In this document: positions 34,764-47,095 of the stretch, piece after piece
Numbering within the stretch: the first letter of the stretch is position 1
Layout of the letters: each line of letters begins with the position of its first letter
Source: Osmia lignaria lignaria
Taxonomy: Eukaryota > Arthropoda > Insecta > Hymenoptera > Megachilidae
Assembly (NCBI RefSeq): GCF_051020975.1
Contig: NW_027478165.1
Coordinates: 712,001 to 776,000, forward strand
Reading direction: 5' to 3'
Length of the DNA: 64,000 nucleotides
Position numbers and translations under genes: made by a program
The notes under the pieces: generated by a model
Told to the model about the DNA's origin: nothing
The model's input: only the letters and a program-made list of their open reading frames with translations
Databases searched by the model: none

Positions 34764-37757
34764 AATATCTCGGAAACGAAGCGAGCTATGGCAAAATGTT
34801 AAGAGACCTTTTTTGTAGAGAATTAAGTTTCCTACTTTTTATGTTCTATGATATTTTTTGATCAGATGCGTAGTTCTCGAGATATATCAAGATATCTAAA
34901 AGTTCCGAAGCCGCACCAACATAATAGAGATACAGAAACACCGTGGCCCCTTTCTTCGAGATAACTCTGCACCATTGCGAGCTGCAAATGCCACTTCCAG
35001 CTTAGCTGTGCAGAAGAAGAACAACAAGAAGAAGAAGTATCTCGAAAAATGTCCGTCAGGCCCCTTCCCTTGAGATAAATCTGCAAATATCTCGGAAACG
35101 AAGCGAGCTATGGCAAAATGTTAAGAGACCTTATTTGTAGAGAATTAAGTTTCCTACTTTTTATGTTCTATGATATTTTTTGATCAGATGCGTAGTTCTC
35201 GAGATATATCAAGATATTTAAAAGTTCCGAAGCCGCACCAACATAATAGAGATACAGAAACACCGTGGCCCCTTTCTTTGAGATAACTCTGCGCTATTGC
35301 GAGCTGGAAATGCCACTTCCAGTTTAGCTGTGCAGAAGAAGAACAACAAGAAGAGGAAATATCTCGAAATATGTCCGTCAGGCCCCTTCCCTTGAGATAA
35401 ATCTGCAAATATCTCGGAAACGAAACGAGCTATGGCAAAATGTTAAGAGACCTTTCTTGTAGAGAATTATGTTTCCTACTTTTTATGTTCTATGATATTA
35501 TTTGATCAGATGCGTAGTTCTCGAGACATATCAAGATATTTAAAAGTTCCGAAGCCGCACCAACATAATAGAGATACAGAAACACCGTGGCCCCTTTCTT
35601 TGAGATAACTCTGCACTATTGCGAGCTGCAAATGCCACTTCCAGCTTAGCTGTGCAGAAGAAGAACAACAAGAAGAAGAAATATCTCGAAATATGTCCGT
35701 CAGGCCCCTTCCCTTGAGATAAATCTGCAAATATCTCGGAAACGAAGCGAGCTATGGCAAAATGTTAAGCGACTTTATTTGTAGAGAATTAAGTTTCCTA
35801 CTTTTTACGTTCTATGATATTTTTTGATCAGATGCGTAGTTCTCGAGATATATCAAGATATTTTAAAGTTCCGAAGCCGCACCAACATAATAGAGATACA
35901 GAAACACCGTGGCCCCTTTCTTTGAGATAACTCTGCACTACTGCGAGCTGGAAATGCCACTTCCAGTTTAGCTGTGCAGAAGAAGAACAACAAGAAGAAG
36001 AAATATCTCGAAATATGTCCGTCAGGCCCCTTCCCTTGAGATAAATCTGCAAATATCTCGGAAACGAAGCGAGCTATGGCAAAATGTTAAGAGACCTTTT
36101 TTGTAGAGAATTATGTTTCCCACAATTTACGTTCTATGATATTTTTTGATCAGAAGCGTAGTTTTCGAGATATATCGAGATATTTAAAAGATCCGAAGCC
36201 GCACCAACATAATAGAGATACAGAAACACCGTGGCCCCTTTCTTGGAGATAACTCTGCACTATTGCGAGCTGCAAATGCCACTTCCAGCTTAGCTGTGCA
36301 GAAGAAGAACAACAAGAAGAAGAAATATCTCGAAATATGTCCGTCAGGCCCCTTCCCTTGAGATAAATCTGCAAATATCTCGGAAACGAAGCGAGCTATG
36401 GCAAAATGTTAAGAGACCTTTTTTGTAGAGAATTAAGTTTCCTACTTTTTATGTTCTATGATATTTTTTGATCAGATGCGTAGTTCTCGAGATATATCAA
36501 GATATCTAAAAGTTCCGAAGCCGCACCAACATAATAGAGATACAGAAACACCGTGGCCCCTTTCTTCGAGATAACTCTGCACCATTGCGAGCTGCAAATG
36601 CCACTTCCAGCTTAGCTGTGCAGAAGAAGAACAACAAGAAGAAGAAGTATCTCGAAAAATGTCCGTCAGGCCCCTTCCCTTGAGATAAATCTGCAAATAT
36701 CTCGGAAACGAAGCGAGCTATGGCAAAATGTTAAGAGACCTTATTTGTAGAGAATTAAGTTTCCTACTTTTTATGTTCTATGATATTTTTTGATCAGATG
36801 CGTAGTTCTCGAGATATATCAAGATATTTAAAAGTTCCGAAGCCGCACCAACATAATAGAGATACAGAAACACCGTGGCCCCTTTCTTTGAGATAACTCT
36901 GCGCTATTGCGAGCTGGAAATGCCACTTCCAGTTTAGCTGTGCAGAAGAAGAACAACAAGAAGAGGAAATATCTCGAAATATGTCCGTCAGGCCCCTTCC
37001 CTTGAGATAAATCTGCAAATATCTCGGAAACGAAACGAGCTATGGCAAAATGTTAAGAGACCTTTCTTGTAGAGAATTATGTTTCCTACTTTTTATGTTC
37101 TATGATATTATTTGATCAGATGCGTAGTTCTCGAGACATATCAAGATATTTAAAAGTTCCGAAGCCGCACCAACATAATAGAGATACAGAAACACCGTGG
37201 CCCCTTTCTTTGAGATAACTCTGCACTATTGCGAGCTGCAAATGCCACTTCCAGCTTAGCTGTGCAGAAGAAGAACAACAAGAAGAAGAAATATCTCGAA
37301 ATATGTCCGTCAGGCCCCTTCCCTTGAGATAAATCTGCAAATATCTCGGAAACGAAGCGAGCTATGGCAAAATGTTAAGCGACTTTATTTGTAGAGAATT
37401 AAGTTTCCTACTTTTTACGTTCTATGATATTTTTTGATCAGATGCGTAGTTCTCGAGATATATCAAGATATTTTAAAGTTCCGAAGCCGCACCAACATAA
37501 TAGAGATACAGAAACACCGTGGCCCCTTTCTTTGAGATAACTCTGCACTACTGCGAGCTGGAAATGCCACTTCCAGTTTAGCTGTGCAGAAGAAGAACAA
37601 CAAGAAGAAGAAATATCTCGAAATATGTCCGTCAGGCCCCTTCCCTTGAGATAAATCTGCAAATATCTCGGAAACGAAGCGAGCTATGGCAAAATGTTAA
37701 GAGACCTTTTTTGTTGAGAATTAAGTTTCCTACTTTTTATGTTCCATGATATGTTTT

Positions 37758-39689
37758 GATCAGATGCGTAGTTCTCGAGATATATCAAGATATTTAAAAG
37801 TTCCGAAGCCGCACCAACATAATAGAGATACAGAAACACCGTGGCCCCTTTCTTTGAGATAACTCTGCACTATTGCGAGCTGTAAATGCCACGTCCAGCT
37901 TAGCTGTGCAGAAGAAGAACAACAAGAAGAAGAAATATCTCGAAATATGTCCGTCAGGCCCCTTCCCTCGAGATAAATCTGCAAATATCTCGGAAACGAA
38001 GCGAGCTATGGCAAAATGTTAAGAGACCTTTTTTGTAGAGAATTAAGTTTCCTACTTTTTATGTTCTATGATATTTTTTGATCGGATGCGTAGTTCTCGA
38101 GATATATCAAGATATTTAAAAGTTCCCAAGCCGCACCAATATAATAGAGATACAGAAACACCGTGGCCCCTTTCTTTGAGATAACTCTGCACTATTGCGA
38201 GGTGCAAATGCCACTTCTAGCTTAGCTGTGCAGAAGAAGAACAACAAGAAGAAGAAATATCTCGAAATATGTCCGTCAGACCCCTTCCCTTGAGATAAAT
38301 CTGCAAATATCTCGGAAACGAAGCGAGCTATGGCAAAATGTTAAGAGACCTTTTTTGTAGAGAATTATGTTTCCCACAATTTACGTTCTATGATATTTTT
38401 TTATCAGAAGCGTAGTTTTCGAGATATATCGAGATATTTAAAAGATCCGAAGCCGCACCAACATAATAGAGATACAGAAACACCGTGGCCCCTTTCTTGG
38501 AGATAACTCTGCACTATTGCGAGCTGCAAATGCCACTTCCAGCTTAGCTGTGCAGAAGAAGACCAACAAGAAGAAGAAATATCTCGAAATATGTCCGTCA
38601 GGCCCCTTCCCTTGAGATAAATCTGCAAATATCTCGGAAACGAAGCGAGCTATGGCAAAATGTTAAGAGACCTTTTTTGTTGAGAATTAAGTTTCCTACT
38701 TTTTATGTTCCATGATATGTTTTGATCAGATGCGTAGTTCTCGAGATATATCAAGATATTTAAAAGTTCCGAAGCCGCACCAACATAATAGAGATACAGA
38801 AACACCGTGGCCCCTTTCTTTGAGATAACTCTGCACTATTGCGAGCTGTAAATGCCACGTCCAGCTTAGCTGTGCAGAAGAAGAACAACAAGAAGAAGAA
38901 ATATCTCGAAATATGTCCGTCAGGCCCCTTCCCTCGAGATAAATCTGCAAATATCTCGGAAACGAAGCGAGCTATGGCAAAATGTTAAGAGACCTTTTTT
39001 GTAGAGAATTAAGTTTCCTACTTTTTATGTTCTATGATATTTTTTGATCGGATGCGTAGTTCTCGAGATATATCAAGATATTTAAAAGTTCCCAAGCCGC
39101 ACCAATATAATAGAGATACAGAAACACCGTGGCCCCTTTCTTTGAGATAACTCTGCACTATTGCGAGGTGCAAATGCCACTTCTAGCTTAGCTGTGCAGA
39201 AGAAGAACAACAAGAAGAAGAAATATCTCGAAATATGTCCGTCAGACCCCTTCCCTTGAGATAAATCTGCAAATATCTCGGAAACGAAGCGAGCTATGGC
39301 AAAATGTTAAGAGACCTTTTTTGTAGAGAATTATGTTTCCCACAATTTACGTTCTATGATATTTTTTGATCAGAAGCGTAGTTTTCGAGATATATCGAGA
39401 TATTTAAAAGATCCGAAGCCGCACCAACATAATAGAGATACAGAAACACCGTGGCCCCTTTCTTGGAGATAACTCTGCACTATTGCGAGCTGCAAATGCC
39501 ACTTCCAGCTTAGCTGTGCAGAAGAAGACCAACAAGAAGAAGAAATATCTCGAAATATGTCCGTCAGGCCCCTTCCCTTGAGATATATCTGCAAATATCT
39601 CAGAAACGAAACGAGCTATGGCAAAATGTTAAGAGACCTTTCTTGTAGAGAATTATGTTTCCTACAATTTATGTTCTATGATATTTTTT
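37758..39689 (+). repeat. Two copies of a 3-unit HOR (966 bp each)
   Basis: 37758-38723 and 38724-39689 share order: a unit with TGCCACGTCCAGC preceded by TTTGTTGAGAATT and GTTCCATGATATG; a GATCGG unit with TTCCCAAGCC and CACTTCTAGC; and an AAAGATCCG unit with CTTGGAGATA and GACCAACAAG. The third units differ: copy 1 begins TTTATCAGAAG (BclI site lost) and copy 2 ends with TCTCAGAAACGAAACG. Confidence 0.88.
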
Positions 39690-42600
39690 GATCAGAGGCG
39701 TAGTTCTCGAGATATATCAAGATATTTAAAAGTTCCGAAGCCGCACCAACATAATAGGGATACAGAAACACCGTGGCCCCTTTCTTTGAGATAACCCTGC
39801 ACTAGTGCGAGCCGCAAATGCCACTTCCAGCTTAGCTGTGCAGAAGAAGAAGAACAAGAAGAAGAAATATCTCGAAATATGTCCGTCAGGCCCCTTCCCT
39901 TGAGATATATCTGCAAATATCTCGGAAACAAAGCGAGCTATGGCAAAATGTTAAGAGACCTTTTTTGTAGAGAATTAAGTTTCCTACAATTTATGTTCTA
40001 TGATATTTTTTGATCAGAAGCGTAGTTTTCGAGATATATCGAGATATTTAAAAGTTCCGAAGCCGCACCAACATAATAGGGATACAGAAACACCGCGGCC
40101 CCTTTCTTTGAGATAACTCTGCAGTATTGCGAGCTGTAAATGCCACTTCCAGCTTAGCTGTGCAGAAGAAGAACAACAAGAAGAAGAAATATCTCGAAAT
40201 ATGTCCGTCAGGCCCCTTCCCTTGAGATAAATCTGCAAATATCTCGGAAACGAAGCGAGCTATGGCAAAATGTTAAGAGACGTTTTTTGTAGAGAATTAT
40301 GTTTCGTACAATTTATGTTCTATGATATTTTTTGGTGAGAAGCGTAGTTTTCGAGATATATCGAGATATTTAAAAGTTCCAAAGCCGCACCAACATAATA
40401 GAGATACAGAAACACCGTGGCCCCTTTCTTTGAGATAACTCTGCAATATTGCGAGCTGCAAATGCATCTTCCAGCTTAGCTGTGCAGAGGAAGAACAACA
40501 AGAAGAAGAAATATCTCGAAATATGTCCGTCAGGCCAGTTCCTTTGAGCTGAATCTGCAAATATCTCGGAAACGAAGCGAGCTATGGCAAAATGTTAAGA
40601 GACGTTTTTTGTAGAGAATTATGTTTCCTACAATTTATGTTCTATGATATTTTTTGATCAGAAGCGTAGTTTTCGAGATATATCGAGATATTTAAAAGTT
40701 CCGAAGCCGCACCAACATAATAGGGATACAGAAACACCGTGGCCCCTTTCTTTGAGATAACTCTGCAGTATTGCGAGCTGTAAATGCCACTTCCAGCTTA
40801 GCTGTGCAGAAGAAGAACAACAAGAAGAAGAAATATCTCGAAATATGTCCGTCAGGCCCCTTCCCTTGAGATATATCTGCAAATATCTCGGAAACGAAGC
40901 GAGCTATGGCAAAATGTTAAGAGACCTTTTTTGTAGAGAATTAAGTTTCCCACTTTTTATGTTCTATGATATTTTTTGATCAGATGCGTAGTTCTCGAGA
41001 TATATCAAGATATTTAAAAGTTCCGAAGCCGCACCAACATAATAGAGATACAGAAACACCGTGGCCCCTTTCTTTGAGATAACTCTGCATTATTGCGAGC
41101 TGTAAATGCCACTTCCAGCTTAGCTGTGCAGAAGAAGAACAACAAGAAGAAGAAATATCTCGAAATATGTCCGTCAGGCCCCTTCCCTTGAGATATATCT
41201 GCAAATATCTCGGAAACGAAGCGAGCTATGGCAAAATGTTAAGAGACCTTTTTTGTAGAGAATTAAGTTTCCTACTTTTTATGTTCTATGATATTTTTTG
41301 ATCAGATGCGTAGTTCTCGAGATATATCAAGATATTTAAAAGTTCCGAAGCCGCACCAACATAATAGAGATACAGAAACACCGTGGCCCCTTTCTTTGAG
41401 ATAACTCTGCATTATTGCGAGCTGTAAATGCCACTTCCAGCTTAGCTGTGCAGAAGAAGAACAACAAGAAGAAGAAATATCTCGAAATATGTCCGTCAGG
41501 CCCCTTCCCTTGAGATATATCTGCAAATATCTCGGAAACGAAGCGAGCTATGGCAAAATGTTAAGAGACCTTTTTTGTAGAGAATTATGTTTCGTACAAT
41601 TTATGTTCTATGATATTTTTTGGTGAGAAGCGTAGTTTTCGAGATATATCGAGATATTTAAAAGTTCCAAAGCCGCACCAACATAATAGAGATACAGAAA
41701 CACCGTGGCCCCTTTCTTTGAGATAACTCTGCACTATTGCGAGCTGTAAATGCCACTTCCAGCTTAGCTGTGCAGAAGAAGAACAACAAGAAGAAGACAT
41801 ATCTCGAAATATGTCCGTCAGGCCCCTTCCCTTGAGATATATCTGCAAATATCTCGGAAACGAAGCGAGGAATTGCAAAATGTTAAGAGACCTTTTTTGT
41901 AGAGAATTAAGTTTCCTACTTTTTATGTTCTATGATATTTTTTGATCAGATGCGTAGTTCTCGAGATATACCAAGATATTTAAAAGTTCCGAAGCCGCAC
42001 CAACATAATAGAGATACAGAAACACCGTGGCCCCTTTCTTTGAGATAACTCTGCACTATTGCGAGCTGTAAATGCCACTTCCAGCTTAGCTGTGCAGAAG
42101 AAGAACAACAAGAAGAAGAAATATCTCGAAATATGTCCGTCAGGCCCCTTCCCTTGAGATATATCTGCAAATATCTCGGAAACGAAGCGAGCTATGGCAA
42201 AATGTTAAGAGACCTTTTTTGTAGAGAATTATGTTTCGTACAATTTATATTCTATGATATTTTTTGGTGAGAAGCGTAGTTTTCGAGATATATCGAGATA
42301 TTTAAAAGTTCCAAAGCCGCACCAACATAATAGAGATACAGAAACACCGTGGCCCCTTTCTTTGAGATAACTCTGCACTATTGCGAGCTGTAAATGCCAC
42401 TTCCAGCTTAGCTGTGCAGAAGAAGAACAACAAGAAGAAGAAATATCTCGAAATATGTCCGTCAGGCCCCTTCCCTTGAGATATATCTGCAAATATCTCG
42501 GAAACGAAGCGAGCTATGGCAAAATGTTAAGAGACCTTTTTTGTAGAGAATTATGTTTCGTACAATTTACGTTCTATGATATTTTTTGGTGAGAAGCGTA

Positions 42601-42909
42601 GTTTTCGAGATATATCGAGATATTTAAAAGTTCCGAAGCCGCACCAACATAATAGAGATACAGAAACACCGTGGCCCCTCTCTTTGAGATAACTCTGCAC
42701 TATTGCGAGCTGGAAATGCCACTTCCAGTTTAGCTGTGCAGAAGAAGAACAACAAGAAGAAGAAATATCTCGAAATATGTCCGTCAGGCCCCTTCCCTTG
42801 AGATAAATCTGCAAATATCTCGGAAACGAAGCGAGCTATGGCAAAATGTTAGGAGACCTTTTTTGTAGAGAATTAAGTTTCCTACTTTTTATGTTCTATG
42901 ATATTTTTT
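38724..42909 (+). repeat. Delta HOR copy 1, 13 units (4186 bp)
   Basis: Opens with the second copy of the 3-unit HOR, then ten units marked by GATCAGAGGCG with ATAACCCTGC, CACCGCGGCCCC, AAATGCATCTTCC with CCAGTTCC, CTGCAGTATTGC, two units with CTGCATTATTGC, GAGGAATTGC, GATATACCAAG, TTTATATTCTATG, and CCCCTCTCTTTG with GTTAGGAGACC. Four units begin TTTTTTGGTGAGAAG and so lack the GATC junction site. Confidence 0.92.
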
Positions 42910-45900
42910 GATCAGATGCGTAGTTCTCGAGATATATCAAGATATTTAAAAGTTCCGAAGCCGCACCAACATAATAGAGATACAGAAACACCGTGGCCCC
43001 TTTCTTTGAGATAACTCTGCACTATTGCGAGCTGTAAATGCCACGTCCAGCTTAGCTGTGCAGAAGAAGAACAACAAGAAGAAGAAATATCTCGAAATAT
43101 GTCCGTCAGGCCCCTTCCCTCGAGATAAATCTGCAAATATCTCGGAAACGAAGCGAGCTATGGCAAAATGTTAAGAGACCTTTTTTGTAGAGAATTAAGT
43201 TTCCTACTTTTTATGTTCTATGATATTTTTTGATCGGATGCGTAGTTCTCGAGATATATCAAGATATTTAAAAGTTCCCAAGCCGCACCAATATAATAGA
43301 GATACAGAAACACCGTGGCCCCTTTCTTTGAGATAACTCTGCACTATTGCGAGGTGCAAATGCCACTTCTAGCTTAGCTGTGCAGAAGAAGAACAACAAG
43401 AAGAAGAAATATCTCGAAATATGTCCGTCAGACCCCTTCCCTTGAGATAAATCTGCAAATATCTCGGAAACGAAGCGAGCTATGGCAAAATGTTAAGAGA
43501 CCTTTTTTGTAGAGAATTATGTTTCCCACAATTTACGTTCTATGATATTTTTTGATCAGAAGCGTAGTTTTCGAGATATATCGAGATATTTAAAAGATCC
43601 GAAGCCGCACCAACATAATAGAGATACAGAAACACCGTGGCCCCTTTCTTGGAGATAACTCTGCACTATTGCGAGCTGCAAATGCCACTTCCAGCTTAGC
43701 TGTGCAGAAGAAGACCAACAAGAAGAAGAAATATCTCGAAATATGTCCGTCAGGCCCCTTCCCTTGAGATATATCTGCAAATATCTCAGAAACGAAACGA
43801 GCTATGGCAAAATGTTAAGAGACCTTTCTTGTAGAGAATTATGTTTCCTACAATTTATGTTCTATGATATTTTTTGATCAGAGGCGTAGTTCTCGAGATA
43901 TATCAAGATATTTAAAAGTTCCGAAGCCGCACCAACATAATAGGGATACAGAAACACCGTGGCCCCTTTCTTTGAGATAACCCTGCACTAGTGCGAGCCG
44001 CAAATGCCACTTCCAGCTTAGCTGTGCAGAAGAAGAAGAACAAGAAGAAGAAATATCTCGAAATATGTCCGTCAGGCCCCTTCCCTTGAGATATATCTGC
44101 AAATATCTCGGAAACAAAGCGAGCTATGGCAAAATGTTAAGAGACCTTTTTTGTAGAGAATTAAGTTTCCTACAATTTATGTTCTATGATATTTTTTGAT
44201 CAGAAGCGTAGTTTTCGAGATATATCGAGATATTTAAAAGTTCCGAAGCCGCACCAACATAATAGGGATACAGAAACACCGCGGCCCCTTTCTTTGAGAT
44301 AACTCTGCAGTATTGCGAGCTGTAAATGCCACTTCCAGCTTAGCTGTGCAGAAGAAGAACAACAAGAAGAAGAAATATCTCGAAATATGTCCGTCAGGCC
44401 CCTTCCCTTGAGATAAATCTGCAAATATCTCGGAAACGAAGCGAGCTATGGCAAAATGTTAAGAGACGTTTTTTGTAGAGAATTATGTTTCGTACAATTT
44501 ATGTTCTATGATATTTTTTGGTGAGAAGCGTAGTTTTCGAGATATATCGAGATATTTAAAAGTTCCAAAGCCGCACCAACATAATAGAGATACAGAAACA
44601 CCGTGGCCCCTTTCTTTGAGATAACTCTGCAATATTGCGAGCTGCAAATGCATCTTCCAGCTTAGCTGTGCAGAGGAAGAACAACAAGAAGAAGAAATAT
44701 CTCGAAATATGTCCGTCAGGCCAGTTCCTTTGAGCTGAATCTGCAAATATCTCGGAAACGAAGCGAGCTATGGCAAAATGTTAAGAGACGTTTTTTGTAG
44801 AGAATTATGTTTCCTACAATTTATGTTCTATGATATTTTTTGATCAGAAGCGTAGTTTTCGAGATATATCGAGATATTTAAAAGTTCCGAAGCCGCACCA
44901 ACATAATAGGGATACAGAAACACCGTGGCCCCTTTCTTTGAGATAACTCTGCAGTATTGCGAGCTGTAAATGCCACTTCCAGCTTAGCTGTGCAGAAGAA
45001 GAACAACAAGAAGAAGAAATATCTCGAAATATGTCCGTCAGGCCCCTTCCCTTGAGATATATCTGCAAATATCTCGGAAACGAAGCGAGCTATGGCAAAA
45101 TGTTAAGAGACCTTTTTTGTAGAGAATTAAGTTTCCCACTTTTTATGTTCTATGATATTTTTTGATCAGATGCGTAGTTCTCGAGATATATCAAGATATT
45201 TAAAAGTTCCGAAGCCGCACCAACATAATAGAGATACAGAAACACCGTGGCCCCTTTCTTTGAGATAACTCTGCATTATTGCGAGCTGTAAATGCCACTT
45301 CCAGCTTAGCTGTGCAGAAGAAGAACAACAAGAAGAAGAAATATCTCGAAATATGTCCGTCAGGCCCCTTCCCTTGAGATATATCTGCAAATATCTCGGA
45401 AACGAAGCGAGCTATGGCAAAATGTTAAGAGACCTTTTTTGTAGAGAATTAAGTTTCCTACTTTTTATGTTCTATGATATTTTTTGATCAGATGCGTAGT
45501 TCTCGAGATATATCAAGATATTTAAAAGTTCCGAAGCCGCACCAACATAATAGAGATACAGAAACACCGTGGCCCCTTTCTTTGAGATAACTCTGCATTA
45601 TTGCGAGCTGTAAATGCCACTTCCAGCTTAGCTGTGCAGAAGAAGAACAACAAGAAGAAGAAATATCTCGAAATATGTCCGTCAGGCCCCTTCCCTTGAG
45701 ATATATCTGCAAATATCTCGGAAACGAAGCGAGCTATGGCAAAATGTTAAGAGACCTTTTTTGTAGAGAATTATGTTTCGTACAATTTATGTTCTATGAT
45801 ATTTTTTGGTGAGAAGCGTAGTTTTCGAGATATATCGAGATATTTAAAAGTTCCAAAGCCGCACCAACATAATAGAGATACAGAAACACCGTGGCCCCTT

Positions 45901-47095
45901 TCTTTGAGATAACTCTGCACTATTGCGAGCTGTAAATGCCACTTCCAGCTTAGCTGTGCAGAAGAAGAACAACAAGAAGAAGACATATCTCGAAATATGT
46001 CCGTCAGGCCCCTTCCCTTGAGATATATCTGCAAATATCTCGGAAACGAAGCGAGGAATTGCAAAATGTTAAGAGACCTTTTTTGTAGAGAATTAAGTTT
46101 CCTACTTTTTATGTTCTATGATATTTTTTGATCAGATGCGTAGTTCTCGAGATATACCAAGATATTTAAAAGTTCCGAAGCCGCACCAACATAATAGAGA
46201 TACAGAAACACCGTGGCCCCTTTCTTTGAGATAACTCTGCACTATTGCGAGCTGTAAATGCCACTTCCAGCTTAGCTGTGCAGAAGAAGAACAACAAGAA
46301 GAAGAAATATCTCGAAATATGTCCGTCAGGCCCCTTCCCTTGAGATATATCTGCAAATATCTCGGAAACGAAGCGAGCTATGGCAAAATGTTAAGAGACC
46401 TTTTTTGTAGAGAATTATGTTTCGTACAATTTATATTCTATGATATTTTTTGGTGAGAAGCGTAGTTTTCGAGATATATCGAGATATTTAAAAGTTCCAA
46501 AGCCGCACCAACATAATAGAGATACAGAAACACCGTGGCCCCTTTCTTTGAGATAACTCTGCACTATTGCGAGCTGTAAATGCCACTTCCAGCTTAGCTG
46601 TGCAGAAGAAGAACAACAAGAAGAAGAAATATCTCGAAATATGTCCGTCAGGCCCCTTCCCTTGAGATATATCTGCAAATATCTCGGAAACGAAGCGAGC
46701 TATGGCAAAATGTTAAGAGACCTTTTTTGTAGAGAATTATGTTTCGTACAATTTACGTTCTATGATATTTTTTGGTGAGAAGCGTAGTTTTCGAGATATA
46801 TCGAGATATTTAAAAGTTCCGAAGCCGCACCAACATAATAGAGATACAGAAACACCGTGGCCCCTCTCTTTGAGATAACTCTGCACTATTGCGAGCTGGA
46901 AATGCCACTTCCAGTTTAGCTGTGCAGAAGAAGAACAACAAGAAGAAGAAATATCTCGAAATATGTCCGTCAGGCCCCTTCCCTTGAGATAAATCTGCAA
47001 ATATCTCGGAAACGAAGCGAGCTATGGCAAAATGTTAGGAGACCTTTTTTGTAGAGAATTAAGTTTCCTACTTTTTATGTTCTATGATATTTTTT
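42910..47095 (+). repeat. Delta HOR copy 2, 13 units (4186 bp)
   Basis: Every marker of copy 1 recurs at +4186, including the rarest single changes (CACCGCGGCCCC near 44278, TTTATATTCTATG near 46432, GTTAGGAGACC near 47034). I saw no difference inside the 13 units. The left flank differs, with TTTTGTAGAGAATT here against TTTGTTGAGAATT before copy 1, so the duplication boundary lies close to the unit start. Confidence 0.92.

Larger units (their letters stand above)
34538..34859 (+). repeat. Reference monomer (B type, consensus-like)
   Basis: This copy matches the commonest base at nearly every position I compared, so it serves as the reference; p1 is the G of GATC at 34538. Hand count gives 126 G+C in 322 bp (39%) and 11 CpG. 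In order it holds GATC (p1-4), a 10-bp tandem repeat (p18-37), a pyrimidine-rich block followed by GAGATA (p86-112), a GAA-rich purine tract (p154-178), an ATATCTCG element (p178-185), a second copy of the pyrimidine/GAGATA block (p200-226), a second ATATCTCG (p228-235), and an AT-rich end with T-tracts. In most units the junction forms TGATCA, a BclI site. Confidence 0.9.
31318..37757 (+). repeat. Gamma region, 20 units with short nested HORs
   Basis: The first two units (31318-31961) repeat the AAAGATCCGAAGCTGC and GATCGG/TATCTGGAAAT pair that ends beta copy 3, giving a 2-unit repeat. Several units carry GAAGACCAACAAG in place of GAAGAACAACAAG. A 5-unit HOR follows: 34860-36469 and its first four units again at 36470-37757 (offset 1610), marked by GATATCTAAAAG with CTTCGAGATA, TCTGCGCTATTGC, CTCGAGACATATC, and ATATTTTAAAG with CACTACTGC. 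Units at 33250-33893 match the later pair at 35504-36147 except for CTCGAGACATATC. Confidence 0.85.

Noticed and set aside
34765..34781. CENP-B box candidate on the minus strand (CTTCGTTTCCGAGATAT)
   Set aside because: It shares only the leading TTCG part of the core motif and lacks the required A and CGGG positions.
34713..34812. A 50-bp subrepeat, because AAATATCTCG occurs at 34713 and again at 34763
   Set aside because: Only the first dozen bases match; the following 38 positions do not align.
34538..34859. Pol III promoter or tRNA-derived origin of the unit
   Set aside because: I found no convincing box A and box B pair. The T6 tracts alone are not evidence for a Pol III terminator.
34796..34859. 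Phased T-tracts giving intrinsic DNA curvature
   Set aside because: The three T-tracts start about 27 and 18 bp apart, which does not fit multiples of the helical turn.
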